The notes: generated from the letters alone by a model not told the origin. A stretch of 64,000 nucleotides of DNA from Hydractinia symbiolongicarpus (GCF_029227915.1 NC_079886.1:26204501-26268500), one strand, 5' to 3'; shown: positions 15,901 through 26,824, counted from the first letter of the stretch. Numbers and translations: made by a program.

Positions 15901-18900
15901 CTGAATAAAAGGAGTTTAATCGCCGGCAAACGAAAACCCGCAATTTCCCGTAAATCCCGGACTCGGCCGGTATAGTCAAAAGTATACAAAGAAAGTACCC
16001 AGGGAGTAAACTCACTTCCCGAACATTCTTTAAATTATCTTTTCACTACTAAAACGCATGAGACTTGTAGTTTTCAAAAATGATTTCGTTTTTGATGAGA
16101 CGCTGAATAAAAGGAGTTTAATCGCCGGCTAACGAAATCCCGCGATTTTCCGTATATCACGGACTCGGCCCGTACAGTGAAAAGTATACAAAGAAAGTAC
16201 CCAGGGAGTAAACTCATTTCCCAAACGATTCTTTAAATTATTTTTTCACCACTAAAACGCATGAGACTTGTAGTTTTCAAAAACGATTTCATTTTTGATG
16301 AGACGCTGAATAAAAGGAGTTTAATCGCCGGCAAACGAAATCCCGCGCCTTTCCGTATATCACGGACTAGGCCCGTACAGTGAAAAGTATATAAAGAAAG
16401 TACCCAGGGAGTACACTCATTTCCCAAACGATTCTTTAAATTATTTTTTCACCACTAAAACGCATGAGACTTGTAGTTTTCAAAGATAATTTCGTTTTTG
16501 ATGAGACGCTGAATAAAAGGCGTTTAATCGCCGGCAAACGAAAACGCGCGATTTCCCGTAAATCCGGGCTTGGCCGTATAGTCGAATGTATACAAAGAAA
16601 ATACCCAGGGAGTAAACTCATTTCCCGAACGATTTTTTGAATTATTTCTTCACCACTAAAACGCATAAGACTTGTAGTTTTCAAAAATGATTTCGTTTTT
16701 GATGAGACGCTGAATAAAAGGAGTTTAATCGCCGGCTAACGAAATCCCGCGATTTTCCGTATATCACGGACTCGGCCCGTACAGTGAAAAGTATACAAAG
16801 AAAGTACCCAGGGAGTAAACTCATTCCCCTAACGATTCTTTAAATTATTTTTTCACCACTAAAACGCATGAGACTTGTAGTTTTCAAAAACGATTTCATT
16901 TTTGATGAGACGCTGAATAAAAGGAGTTTAATCGCCGGCAAACGAAATCCCGCGCTTTTCCGTATATCACGGACTAGGCCCGTACAGTGAAAAGTATACA
17001 AAGAAAGTACCCAGGGAGTACACTCATTTCCCAAACGATTCTTTAAATTATTTTTTCACCACTAAAACGCATGAGACTTGTAGTTTTCAAAGATAATTTC
17101 GTTTTTGATGAGACGCTGAATAAAAGGCGTTTAATCGCCGGCAAACGAAAACGCGCGATTTCCCGTAAATCCGGGCTTGGCCGTATAGTCGAATGTATAC
17201 AAAGAAAATACCCAGGGAGTAAACTCATTTCCCGAACGATTTTTTGAATTATTTCTTCACCACTAAAACGCATGAGACTTGTAGTTTTCAAAAATGATTT
17301 CATTTTTGATGACACGCTGAATAAAAGGAGTTTAATCGCCGGCAAACGAAAACCCGCGATTTGCCGTAAATCCCGGGCTTGACCCGTAAAGTCAAATGTA
17401 TACAAAGAAAGTAAACTGGGAGTAAACTCATTTCCCGAACGATTTTTTAAATTAATTTTTTACCACTAAAACGCATAAGACTTGTAGTTTTCAAAAACGA
17501 TTTCATTTTTGATGAGACGCTGAATAAAAGGAGTTTAATCGCTGGCAAACGAAAACCCGCAATTTCCCGTTAATCCCGGGCTTGACCCGTATAGTCAAAT
17601 GTATACAAAGAAAGTAAACTGGGAGTAAACTCATTTCCCGAACGATTTTTTAAATTAATTTTTTACCACTAAAACGCATAAGACTTGTAGTTTTCAAAAA
17701 TGATTTCGTTTTTGATGAGACGCTGAATAAAAGGAGTTTAATCACCAGCAAACGAAAACCCGCGATTTGCCGTATATTCCGGGCTTCACCCGTATAGTCA
17801 AATGTATACAAGGAAAGTAAACTGTGAGTAAACTCATTTCCCGAACGATTTTTTAAATTAATTTTTTACCATTAAAACGCATGATACTTGTAGTTTTCAA
17901 ACACGATTTCATTTTTGATGAGACGCTGAATAAAAAGGAGTTTAATCACCGGCAAACGAAAACCCGCAATTTCCCGTAAATCCCGGAGTCGGCCAGTATA
18001 GTCAAAAGTATTCAAAGAAAGTACCCAGGGAGTAAAATCACTTCTCGAACGATTCTTTAAATCATTTCTTCACCACTAAAACGCATGAGACTTGTAGTTT
18101 TCAAAAATGATTTCATTTTTGATGACACGCTGAATAAAAGGAGTTTAATCGCCGGCAAACGAAAACCCGCGATTTGCCGTAAATCCCGGGCTTGACCCGT
18201 AAAGTGAAATGTATACAAAGAAAGTAAACTGGGAGTAAACTCATTTCCCGAACGATTTTTTGAATTATTTCTTCACCACTAAAACGCATGAGACTTGTAG
18301 TTTTCAAAAATGATTTCATTTTTGATGACACGCTGAATAAAAGGAGTTTAATCGCCGGCAAACGAAAACCCGCGATTTGCCGTAAATCCCGGTCTTGACC
18401 CGTAAAGTCAAATGTATACAAAGAAAGTAAACTGGGAGTAAACTCATTTCCCGAACGATTTTTTAAATTAATTTTTTACCACTAAAACTCATAAGACTTG
18501 TAGTTTTCAAAAACGATTTCATTTTTGATGAGACGCTGAATAAAAGGAGTTTAATCGCTGGCAAACGAAAACCCGCAATTTCCCGTAAATCCCGGGCTTG
18601 ACCCGTATAGTCAAATGTATACAAAGAAAGTAAACTGGGAGTAAACTCATTTCCCAAACGATTTTTTAAATTAATTTTTTACCACTAAAACGCATAAGAC
18701 TTGTAGTTTTCAAAAATGATTTCGTTTTTGATGAGACGCTGAATAAAAGGAGTTTAATCACCGGCAAACGAAAACCCGCGATTTGCCGTAAATCCCGGGC
18801 TTGACCCCTATAGTCAAATGTATACAAGGAAAGTAAACTGTGAGTAAACTCATTTCCCGAACGATTTTTTAAATTAATTTTTTACCATTAAAACACATGA

Positions 18901-18942
18901 TACTTGTAGTTTTCAAACACGATTTCATTTTTGATGAGACGC
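12930..18942. repeat. Higher-order repeat: ~3,041-bp, 15-monomer unit; second copy cut by the transposon
   Basis: Monomers starting near 13192, 13395, 13799, 14002, 15072 and 15422 have near-identical partners at 16233, 16436, 16840, 17043, 18113 and 18463. The offset is always 3,041 bp (15 monomers minus four bases). The second copy stops at 18942, where the transposon begins. The matching place in the first copy is the uninterrupted GAGACGCTGAATAAAAGG around 15901/15902, so the first copy gives the sequence expected at the empty insertion site. Confidence 0.9.
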
Positions 18943-18959
18943 TCGGCGACGTTAAGGCG
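18943..18959 (+). repeat. Left terminal inverted repeat
   Basis: TCGGCGACGTTAAGGCG, an exact reverse complement of the right end at 26824-26840. It is continuous with satellite sequence on its outer side. Inward, the match stops after 17 bases apart from a weakly similar TCTG. Confidence 0.93.
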
Positions 18960-19169
18960 GGGTCTGCAAAATACACACTTTTTTTAAATTGATTTTTTGC
19001 TGACTTTGAAGCTTTGTTGTGTTGTTTTAACAAACCGCTGTACCCAACTCGAATTATATTTGGTCAGTAGAACTCTTCGATCTTCAAAAAATGTAGGTAC
19101 ATGAGAATAATGTGGGATTCCTTTTGTGAAATACGAGAAAGTTTAAAGGGTACAAAATGAGGTATATTT

Positions 19170-19473
19170 TTGCTTGGGGCTGGCTTAATTTTTATGGAGA
19201 GACAATGAAAATATGTTTTTGTATTGCCTATGGATATGTATTTACAACTTCTTTCGTGAGATATGTCCAGCATATAGAAGAAATTCCTAAATTTTAAAGT
19301 TTTTTCTTCCAAAATTTGTTTTTTTTTATGTTGTGACTGCTTTCGTGCTGATAAACGGTTTTCTATTATAGTTGCCACATATGTCATGTAAGAAATGTTA
19401 AAAGTAATGTTTTTGCTAAGTATTTCAACAATTTGTTTGACTTATTTAGTAAAATTCAGCTAGCCCCAAGCAA
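19170..19473. repeat. Imperfect inverted repeat, arms 23 bp
   Basis: The left arm at 19170-19192 starts TTGCTTGGGGCTGGCTTAAT. The right arm at 19451-19473 ends CTAGCCCCAAGCAA. The arms match at 20 of 23 positions when one is reverse-complemented and are separated by 258 bp. This could be a small nested MITE or a foldback structure. I see no clear target duplication and no coding capacity. Confidence 0.55.
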
Positions 19474-20671
19474 TTCTTTTTATCTCTGTTCTCCAAAACC
19501 AGTTTATTGCCGCCATTACCTGGTCTGCATTTTCTGGGTGAGCAGAAGGTCGTGGTAGCCATATTGAACTTTGTGGGATTTGTCCTAGCTAATTGAAAAA
19601 TCAGTCAAAGCTATATCGCCAGCTGTGTATAATTTTATTTTTAAGAAATTAGCCAAAAGTTAGTTCAGTTATAGACAGTTATAGCAATAAACATCATAGA
19701 ACATTTTCTATAGCTCTTCCTCTAGACAGGATCCCCTAGGTTCACAAGCGAAAGCTCTTTATAACCAGAGTATTGCAGATTATGGTTAAATACATTAGCT
19801 ACATTTTGTTGTGATGAAATAAAATGCTTTTGTGTAGAATCTCATTTCTGTTATTAAAATTAATGACTATATATGTGTTCTGAAGATAGAGCTGTATGCA
19901 ATTTTCCCCTTTATGAAAGGTTCACTATACTAATGTCCTCAATACCTCTATAGCTATAGGTATATACAAGTTAATTATGATCTCTCATTTGCAATACTAA
20001 TACCTTGTTTTGTTGTTAGGAATTTAATTTTAGAGTAGTTTTTTATCATAATTTAAAGGAAATTAATGATAAACGAGAGTCATTAAATTATAGATACTAA
20101 AAAAAACAGTGTGCCTGAATCAATATAGAAAGAGTTGCGAAGCAGGGGGCAGAGTCTCCTATGTTCGCAAGTGAAAAGTTGTGCACTGAAGACAATGTGA
20201 AGGTTCCTTCTAGTTGTTAGTTTTTTATCATTTATTTGATATTATTTCTATATTTTTAGGTTTATTTTCTTCTGTTGAGATAGAAGTTTCTTACTAGTAA
20301 TTTAGTTGATTCTCTACTGTGACAGTGGAATGATTATAACAAAAGCTTCACATTTGTTAAAGTTTTATCATTTTTTGTCTGTGTTCAAGTTATTGGGTTT
20401 GTCGTCCTTTGTAATAATATAATTTTAACCTTTTAGGCTTCGATTATGCATAAAGAATGAGGATTTCCCAGTACTAGTTCTTTCATTGGTAAAAAAAGCT
20501 TGGCTTAATTTATCAGTGGAGAAGAGAAAGACACACAGCCTTCAGAACTGTCTTGGTTGTCAAGAAAGTTTTAAACAGTTTTTGGCGTTATTTCCCGCGA
20601 AAAAAAACTCGTTTAAAATAAAAGCAGAGAGGAGTGGCTTATTCAGGGAAAAGGAAATGAAGGTTTGGCTG

Positions 20672-20699
20672 TTATATTTTATATAATTATATATAATCT
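20672..20699 (+). promoter_or_regulatory. Possible TATA-rich core promoter
   Basis: A run of TATA-like sequence (TTATATTTTATATAATTATA and onward) lies about 65-90 bp upstream of the ATG at 20763. It is a reasonable place for a core promoter, but the whole region is AT-rich, so the call rests on position alone. Confidence 0.3.
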
Positions 20700-20762
20700 A
20701 TACAAATTTACAAAGTATTTAAATAAATATATGTGAATTATTTGCTTTACGCGTAGAATCGA

Positions 20763-23700
20763 ATGACAGAAGCTGTAAACGGACTTAATGACGAATTTGC
20801 ATCAAGATTCGAGAGTTCGTTTACATCCCAGTTTGAAACAATGTTGCTGGAGAAAAAGGAGAGCGATAAACGATGTCTTTTGCGCACAGCGAAAAAAGAT
20901 ATTGAGCATCAGTGGGCGGAAACATCTGTTGAACGGTATGAAGTTTGTTGTTAATTTAGACCAAAATCAATAAGTACATAACAGTCGGCATACTTAATCT
21001 AAAATATAAATTAAGCAACATTAAAAAGTTTGTTTTTTGCTTGTTCTTTAGTGCTTATGGAGTACCTATCTCGTTACGAAACAGAGATAAACTGCGGTTG
21101 CATTTAAGCTTTGAAAGCAAAATCGATGCTGTAAAACGGACAAATGACAATGTCGCAAAAATTACACAGGTAAAGAATGCTGTTTCAATTGTCGGAATGA
21201 TATTGTTCAGGTAATGATAATACCAATATCAATAAATTTATTTAATTTTCAAGGGCCTTAAAAGACCTCATAGCCACACCGGACAGCTGGAAAACTTCGA
21301 GTGGAGCAAAAGCGAATGTTTGGAAGAAATCAACAATTATCCAGAAGGACATCAGATTAATTTTAGCGATTTAGCAAGACGACATAAATTAGTTAATAGT
21401 AATGGTCAGTCTCCCTTCGATTTTTAATTATTTTATAAAACTTGATGTGGTCTTGCATGTTCTTATACAAAAACGTGGTTATCTATTTCCTTTTCAATAA
21501 ATTGGTTTCGATAGCAGACATGAAAATTTGTGGTTTGTAACTCCACGTTTTTGAACGTCATGCTTGTAAGATCTTTTTATCATGTAGCAAGTTAACTTAC
21601 CAATTTAGTATCTATATTCAGGTATTCAACCACAAAACTGTGGGCAAGTTTTAAAAGAACTGCTAATTAACAATGGATGCAATTTGACCAGGTTTCGAAA
21701 CTGTGTAACAGCAAACCAACTTAGCACTGAATTTACTAAAGTGAGAAGAAAAAAACGGAAGTTAGTATTATTATACATCGGAATCACACATTTTTAGAAA
21801 CTGCTAAAATCAATAATTCTAGTTCTTGTGTAGTCTTTTTTTTAATCTAGCAGGTTTGCACAGCAACAATTTATTTAAAAGTGACACAATTTTTTTAGAC
21901 TGGACATCCCTAACTTTAAGAACATGTCCTTTCTGTCCGTGTCCGTGGAAACAACAAACAAAGAAGTTAATGAAAAACTAAAAGATAAAATAACCACAGG
22001 GGAATACTCACTTGGAGATCTGATTGTGCCACAGTCATTCACCAAAGCAATTTTAAAAGAAGACAAGATAATACATGAAACTGTTGAGGTTAGTGGACGG
22101 AAAATGCCTTTAACAGAAATAAGAAAAAACATGTTGGAAAAGCATTTGCCATTTATGCGACTAAGATCTGATAAGGATTATGAAAACATGACACAAGAAG
22201 AATTGATTCTTAACTTAAAAAGAATTAACGAGTTCAGTGAACAAATGCCTTCAGAAGAGTATGTACATACCTTGAAGTGTTTTGAAAGGAGGCGTCATTT
22301 GATGTTTTGGCATGATGGGTCATCTATAGCTAGCCACAGCCATGTCCTCATGCTTGTTGCATGTATGTACGACCCTGCGTTATTTCTCACAGATGACGAG
22401 TATATGAAAAATACTAAAACAAAAATAAATGTGCAAGCTGTGATTGAAAAGCCGGAGTTTTACATTTTGGCCAGATGTCCTGCAACTGACCAGCAGCTTT
22501 TATATTCAAATGAACGCTGCAAAGATATCATAGAAATGAGGAAAAGTGTTGGACATGGTATAACTGATGTAATGAGATTTTTCAAGGGTGACAGTCCCGC
22601 AGCGGCATTTGAAGCTGGGCAGCAAAAAGGTGGCAATTTTTTTTGCCATTCATGCTCTGTACACGCTGATTGTGTTAGCAGTCTTGTACATACTTTTAAA
22701 CAACAACATCTGTCCTTGCAAGATCGGGTCAGTCATGCTTTATCTTCTGTCGAATCATGTAATAAACTTAAAAGTGGAGCAGTAAAGTTACACAATGGAT
22801 TGAAGAAGCATGAGCTGATAAATGAACTTCATCAACGAAAAATAAAGTTCTCCTGTGATCTCCCTACAAAGGAGTTAAACAACTTGCTTCAAGAGGAAAT
22901 GCATGGAATTCAAAGGTTGCCAGCCCTCATGTTTGGGAAGTCCCATAGATCTTTGAGTGAGCTCAACCTTGAGGGATACGAGATATTAAATAATGAACCT
23001 TTGCATGATGTGTCAAACTACATTAAAAATATCTACTGTGAGCTTCCACATCATGTAGGTGCAAAGAAGAAGACTTTATTAGAAATAATTGAGGCTTCGT
23101 TTAATAACAAGGAAGCAAAAAATGCCTCTGATTACAGAAGAAGCCTGCTGATCGTAACAAATTGGGCATTAAAAAATTTAGAAGGTAAATATTTACTATA
23201 TTTCTAAATTAGGGCTACAGTATTATTATCTGAAGATTTAGTTGCACCTGAATATGGGACCAAAAGAAACATAACAAATATAACTTACACCAATGTATAA
23301 ACTAGTCTTTTCTTGTTATTAGGCCACTTTGCATTGAAACTGCTGATCTCACTTTCAAAGATCCAGGAAATATTGTACTTGCCAGCAAATAGAAGAAGTA
23401 TGCCAAGTATTCTGCATTTGATAATTGCAACACACCACCACGCCATGTTGATAAAACTCCATATCCGTGGTAAATTAACATCACTGACAAAGAGGAAATT
23501 TTTTGGTGTGTATTACCATTCAATTATCAGACATTCTGGCACACAGCTACGTCTTGTTTCTGGTCGTACAGCCAACACTGAAAAAGAAGAGGCTAGTTTT
23601 AATCCCATCAAGACCGTAACTAAACTTACATCAAATAACCATCCAGAAAACATCATATGTAATGCCCTGATCAGAATGCAAGCCGCAATAAAATTAGGTG

Positions 23701-25453
23701 CAGGCCAAAATGCAGTGAGCAAAGATAAATCATTTGAGGAACTTTCCCAAAGAATACAGAGACATTCAACAGGTAGGTTCTATATTTTACCCAATGTTCT
23801 ATCGATATTTTACGTTTTGACTTTATACTTTGTTTTTTTCATTTAATATATAAAAAAGATTATGTTATTTGTGCTCTGGTTACATAGAACAGAACGTCCT
23901 TTCAATCAACTAATCAACTGCCATGAAATGATGGTGAAATTAAAATTGACGTCGCCCTAATTTTTAGATTGCTATGGCTGAAGTATTTACATTAATGAAG
24001 AAAACAGCAATAGTTCTATTATTTATAAAAAATATAAAATGCGTTTTTTTGCTTAATATTATTGTGTAGTATTTTTATAACAGGGACCGTGATACCATTC
24101 TTTTGGATAGAGAAATATCCAAATGATCATGAATGCTTTTTGAAAAGAATAGCTGACTTTCTATTGGATTCACATAAATGGTGGGAAGAAACCAGTGATG
24201 GAATTATATTTAAAAGTGTTGATTCTCTACCTGGTGACAGTTCCTTGATTCTTCATCATTATCGATCGTCAACACTAAAAGAGGAAGAACAATACCTTCA
24301 ACGGTGTTCACATTTAGCTCTTTCTTGCAGTACCTAGCAATGTTGATGCAAGCAATTTAAAATAATAAAACATTTTAAAACTTCAAGTGTCTTAATTTTA
24401 CTATTTGGTGCTAAATTATATTATCAACAATTTTTATAATACTTTGACATTGTTTAACCTTTCAAAAAAATTTACAAAGTTTATTAACTGTCAATTTCCT
24501 TTGCATATATACCTATTTTGATTATTACAAATCTGATGTCAAAATATTTCGCTTACAATACTTTCTTTATTTGCGTACAAAAACTAGATGTAAGGTACAT
24601 AAAACTTTTTGAAAATAATGAATAAGAAATTACCATGAACGAAGAATCATGGTAATTTCTGCACACCCTTACCATTGTGCATATAATGGCTGAGAATGTA
24701 TGTATATTTTATATGTGTAACTGTTATACCTTTAGATTGTGGGAAAAATGCTTAGTTAATAAGCATTGTGTACCTGCGTTGAAAGTAACTGGAAAAGATG
24801 ACAAAAAGATGGTACTGAAAAGTTTAAAAAGATTTGAAAATTACGTAGAAAGTCCAATCACAACTCCAAAAGCTAACAAACACAATACTACCACTACTAG
24901 CACTGAAAACAACTTAACACCAACCTCCTTATTTCCGCCACAAGTTGCTTCAACACCACATGCTGTTTCTGCAACCAATTTAAATACTCCCCTGCATCAA
25001 TTATCACCAATTTATAAGAATGCTACCAATATCTCATCACCTGAAACACAAAAAAAACAAGAAAACATTACAGGTTTTAAATTCCAACCACCTCTATGTC
25101 CCACCTCATCATCCACTTCTGAGCTGTCAAGAACTTCTCTCATGATGAAAGCTGTTATTGGGGACATTCCACTAATATACCAGTACAATAAAACCAGAAA
25201 GGAAATGAAGGCTAATCCATGTCAATTAGCAAAAGAAAAATACCTGCAAATTATAGCAGAATTTGAGGTGAAGTTAAAATTGGCAGAGGAAAATATAAAA
25301 AAGAAATTAAAGAACTTGGAGTTGAGCTGCATTGGCACAAACAGCACAGCATTGTCAATGATCCCAAAAAGTGAGAATGAGTTGGCAAAATACAAAAATA
25401 TTTTAACATTATTAAAATATTGTGCTGCCTTAAAAAAGGAACTTGATTTATAA
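20763..25453 (+). CDS. Transposase-like protein, 1,084 aa, 8 exons
   Basis: Exons are 20763-20935, 21052-21169, 21254-21404, 21622-21760, 21899-23184, 23323-23772, 24084-24303 and 24736-25453. All seven introns (84-432 bp) are GT-AG, and the phases 2,0,1,2,1,1,2 fit, giving 3,255 nt with no internal stop. Residues 1-57 are polar and helical. About 113-170 resembles a helix-turn-helix (NFSDLARRHKL then CGQVLKELL). The core has W331-H332-D333 with H340/H342, then G424-D425-S-P-A-A, a Cys443/Cys446/His449/Cys452 cluster, a SAP-like segment (about 490-530), E560-P-L-H-D564, the HHHAMLIKLH motif (660-669), and N707-T-E709 with E712 and F715. D333, D425 and E709 or E712 are plausible RNase H-fold catalytic residues by analogy with hAT/P-type enzymes. 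Residues 886-976 are Ser/Thr/Pro/Asn-rich; 980-1084 are helical. I recall similar uncharacterised cnidarian proteins. The gene model is strong; the catalytic assignment is inference. The start is the first ATG of exon 1; an upstream exon cannot be excluded. Confidence 0.85.
24625..24660. repeat. Perfect 14-bp hairpin in intron 7
   Basis: AGAAATTACCATGA (24625-24638), an 8-nt spacer, then the exact reverse complement TCATGGTAATTTCT (24647-24660). It lies in the 432-bp intron 7 (24304-24735), 75 bp before the acceptor. It could be a remnant of a small foldback insertion or an RNA hairpin that affects splicing. Nothing in the sequence tells these apart. Confidence 0.85.
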
Positions 25454-25653
25454 AACAAATCATAACAGAGTCAATTTTTGCCCAGTAGAAATTTTTTTTT
25501 AAGAATTGTTGCGTTGTTGCAAATTATATTATATTATATATATGAGCATATAATCTTTAATTTACAGTGGAGAGACGTTTTGAACAAAATGTAGCGCAGT
25601 TACATACAGGAAAAATTTGAATAATTGACAGGCAGTAAAAAGTCACACCTTTC
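25454..25653 (+). other. 3' untranslated or intergenic stretch after the transposase gene
   Basis: About 200 bp of AT-rich sequence, including a TATATTATATTATATATATG run near 25530, between the stop codon and the nested MITE-like element. There is no gene and no clear AATAAA signal. Confidence 0.5.
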
Positions 25654-26127
25654 TATTCTTGCGGTCGGATTCGCGTCATAATACTGGTTGAACCAATCAT
25701 GGGCCAGTATTCACATTAAGCAGCCATTATGAAATGGTGTACAAATGCCGTAATCGTAATGTTTTTGTAGCGAAACCTTTATAAATACAATACTGGATTT
25801 TTCGAAGAATTCTTTTTTTTTAGTCAAATCTTTAATACTAGTCGGTGGCCGTTGGAAAAATCCACGGGTTCGCTCGTCCTTTTTATACAGCATTGCACGC
25901 GTGTCGCTACTTGCGGTACCATTTTGCGCGACAGACAGACGTATACGGGTATTATAATATAGATGTTTTAGATACTGCTTAATTTTTGCCATTTCGTGAC
26001 ATTTTAACGCCGTTTTGCTTGTAAATTCTGTTTACTTAAGATTTCTATTGTGAAGGTTTGACTGTGAAAAGCCCACTTTGTACCCCATCGGAGAGCAACG
26101 AAGGAGAACGTTCCGACCGCAAGAATA
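25654..26127. mobile_element. Nested MITE-like element, 474 bp
   Basis: Perfect 16-bp inverted ends, TATTCTTGCGGTCGGA at 25654-25669 and its reverse complement at 26112-26127. If the outermost TA on each side is the target duplication, the true ends are 14 bp (TTCTTGCGGTCGGA) with a TA duplication, as in Tc1/mariner-type elements. The interior is more GC-rich than its surroundings. A 93-codon minus-strand frame (25711-25992) shows no transposase motif, so the element looks non-autonomous. It lies downstream of the transposase stop codon and does not disrupt the gene. Confidence 0.75.
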
Positions 26128-26154
26128 TATTTAACTTTTGTCTGCAAACAAAAA

Positions 26155-26160
26155 AATAAA
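26155..26160 (+). terminator. Possible polyadenylation signal AATAAA
   Basis: AATAAA follows an A-rich run 702 bp after the transposase stop codon, beyond the nested MITE-like element. It is the most obvious canonical signal downstream that I found. If it is used, the transcript would include the MITE. Such hexamers are common by chance in AT-rich DNA. Confidence 0.22.
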
Positions 26161-26335
26161 ATATATATTATTATAGTTATAATTTGTTTACCTGTCCACT
26201 TAAAAGAGAAAAGTGGCGTAAAGGTTGAAATAATTTTTTTAGCATTAATAGATATAGCTAGAGACTCAAAATAATATTTTGAATAGGCTGGTCAACAGCT
26301 TACACAAAATGGCCCATTTTACATTTCTTATATAA

Positions 26336-26353
26336 TAGCTAGCTAGCTAGCTA
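26336..26353. repeat. Short TAGC tetranucleotide repeat
   Basis: Four and a half tandem copies of TAGC. Related GCTAGCTAGGTAGCTA occurs about 160 bp further on, near 26510. This is a simple sequence with no evident function. Confidence 0.85.
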
Positions 26354-26765
26354 CTATCCATTGAATTTTTACCTTAAATCCACATCTTCCTGGATAATTC
26401 ATTCTAGGGGATAATCAAGACATTAAAATACCAGTCTTAGAATGCTCTCTTAGAACAAAAATCTTCACAATGAGAAAAAGCCAATATCAGCAAATAAAAA
26501 TCATTTTGCTAGCTAGGTAGCTATATACTCAATAAAACTGTAATATTCCAAAAGTTTATTTATCAATAATATTAATAAAGAACTGACTTACCATTTATTT
26601 GTTTGTATAACTCTTTTCCCCTCTTTAAATCTTTAAATGTGAACCAACAATCAACAATGATGACTGTCAGGGCAAAGCTTTATATCAAATTCAAAAATGC
26701 CACGAGGCCGCGCAATATGACTATTTTAGTTGAAAAACGCGGACCAGATAGCGCGTAACAACATT

Positions 26766-26824
26766 ACTCGCCATAGTGTAAAATTGTAGCAGGCGAGTTA
26801 AAAATGCCGCGGCATTCAGAATGC
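26766..26824. repeat. Subterminal palindrome cluster at the right end
   Basis: Three symmetric motifs lie next to the right terminus: ACTCGCC (26766-26772) facing GGCGAGT (26792-26798), the 12-bp palindrome ATGCCGCGGCAT (26804-26815), and GCATTCAGAATGC (26812-26824), which overlaps the first base of the terminal repeat. Such symmetric subterminal sequence could bind a transposase. The left end lacks an obvious counterpart. Confidence 0.6.

Larger units (their letters stand above)
1..18942. repeat. Left block of ~203-bp tandem satellite array
   Basis: About 93 head-to-tail copies of a monomer of about 203 bp. Landmarks such as TTCTTTAAATTAT recur at 1, 204 and so on. Each monomer contains in order GCATGAGACTTGTAG, TTTTTGATGAGACGCTGAAT, a CpG-rich GCCGGCAAACG block, a variable block, GTATACAAAGAAAGTA and GGAGTAAACTCA. 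The variable block has at least four subtypes: TATATCACGGACTCGG, AAATCCCGGGCTTGACC, AAATCCCGGACTCGG and a shorter GGGCTTGGCCGT form. Minus-strand frames of about 64 codons recur, but 203 is not a multiple of three, so the frame rotates at each monomer; I do not call them genes. The array begins before the window and ends mid-monomer at the transposon. Centromeric or heterochromatic location is possible but not shown. Confidence 0.98.
18960..20762 (+). other. 5' noncoding region of the transposon
   Basis: About 1.8 kb of AT-rich sequence between the left terminus and the first exon. I see no convincing gene. A minus-strand frame at 19064-19387 (107 codons) and a plus-strand frame at 20486-20686 have no recognisable domain and no splice partners that I can fit. 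The region holds an imperfect long-range inverted repeat (19170-19473) and a loosely repeated motif (TTCACAAGCGAAAG near 19741, TTCGCAAGTGAAAAG near 20163). The promoter and subterminal transposase-binding sites would be expected here, but only the AT-rich stretch just before exon 1 looks promoter-like. Confidence 0.6.
26128..26823 (+). other. 3' noncoding region of the transposon
   Basis: About 700 bp of AT-rich sequence with no supportable gene. It contains a possible polyadenylation signal at 26155, a short TAGC tetranucleotide repeat at 26336 and, in the last 60 bp, several short palindromes close to the right terminus. GC and CpG content rise in the last 130 bp. Confidence 0.6.

Noticed and set aside
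1-18942. CRISPR-like array
   Set aside because: The repeat is a continuous 203-bp tandem with no short direct repeats separated by unique spacers.
19064-19387. Minus-strand 107-codon frame in the 5' region of the transposon
   Set aside because: Lysine- and serine-rich with no domain, no partner exons and no plausible promoter. It is expected by chance in AT-rich DNA.
19723-19745. TCTAGA, GGATCC and CCTAGG close together, like a cloning polylinker
   Set aside because: No vector sequence surrounds it and the region is continuous with native AT-rich DNA. Taken as coincidence.
20486-20686. Plus-strand 66-codon frame upstream of exon 1 as an extra exon
   Set aside because: No donor/acceptor pair joins it in frame to the ATG exon in a convincing way, and exon 1 has its own ATG.
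24304-24337. Gene end at the stop codon at 24335-24337
   Set aside because: A donor at 24304 joins in phase to an acceptor at 24735/24736. The joined reading continues with a W-x2-C and VPA segment I recognise as the continuation of this family. The unspliced stop is kept only as a possible intron-retention form.
25711-25992. Minus-strand 93-codon frame inside the MITE-like element
   Set aside because: No transposase motif is present and the element is only 474 bp long, so it looks non-coding.
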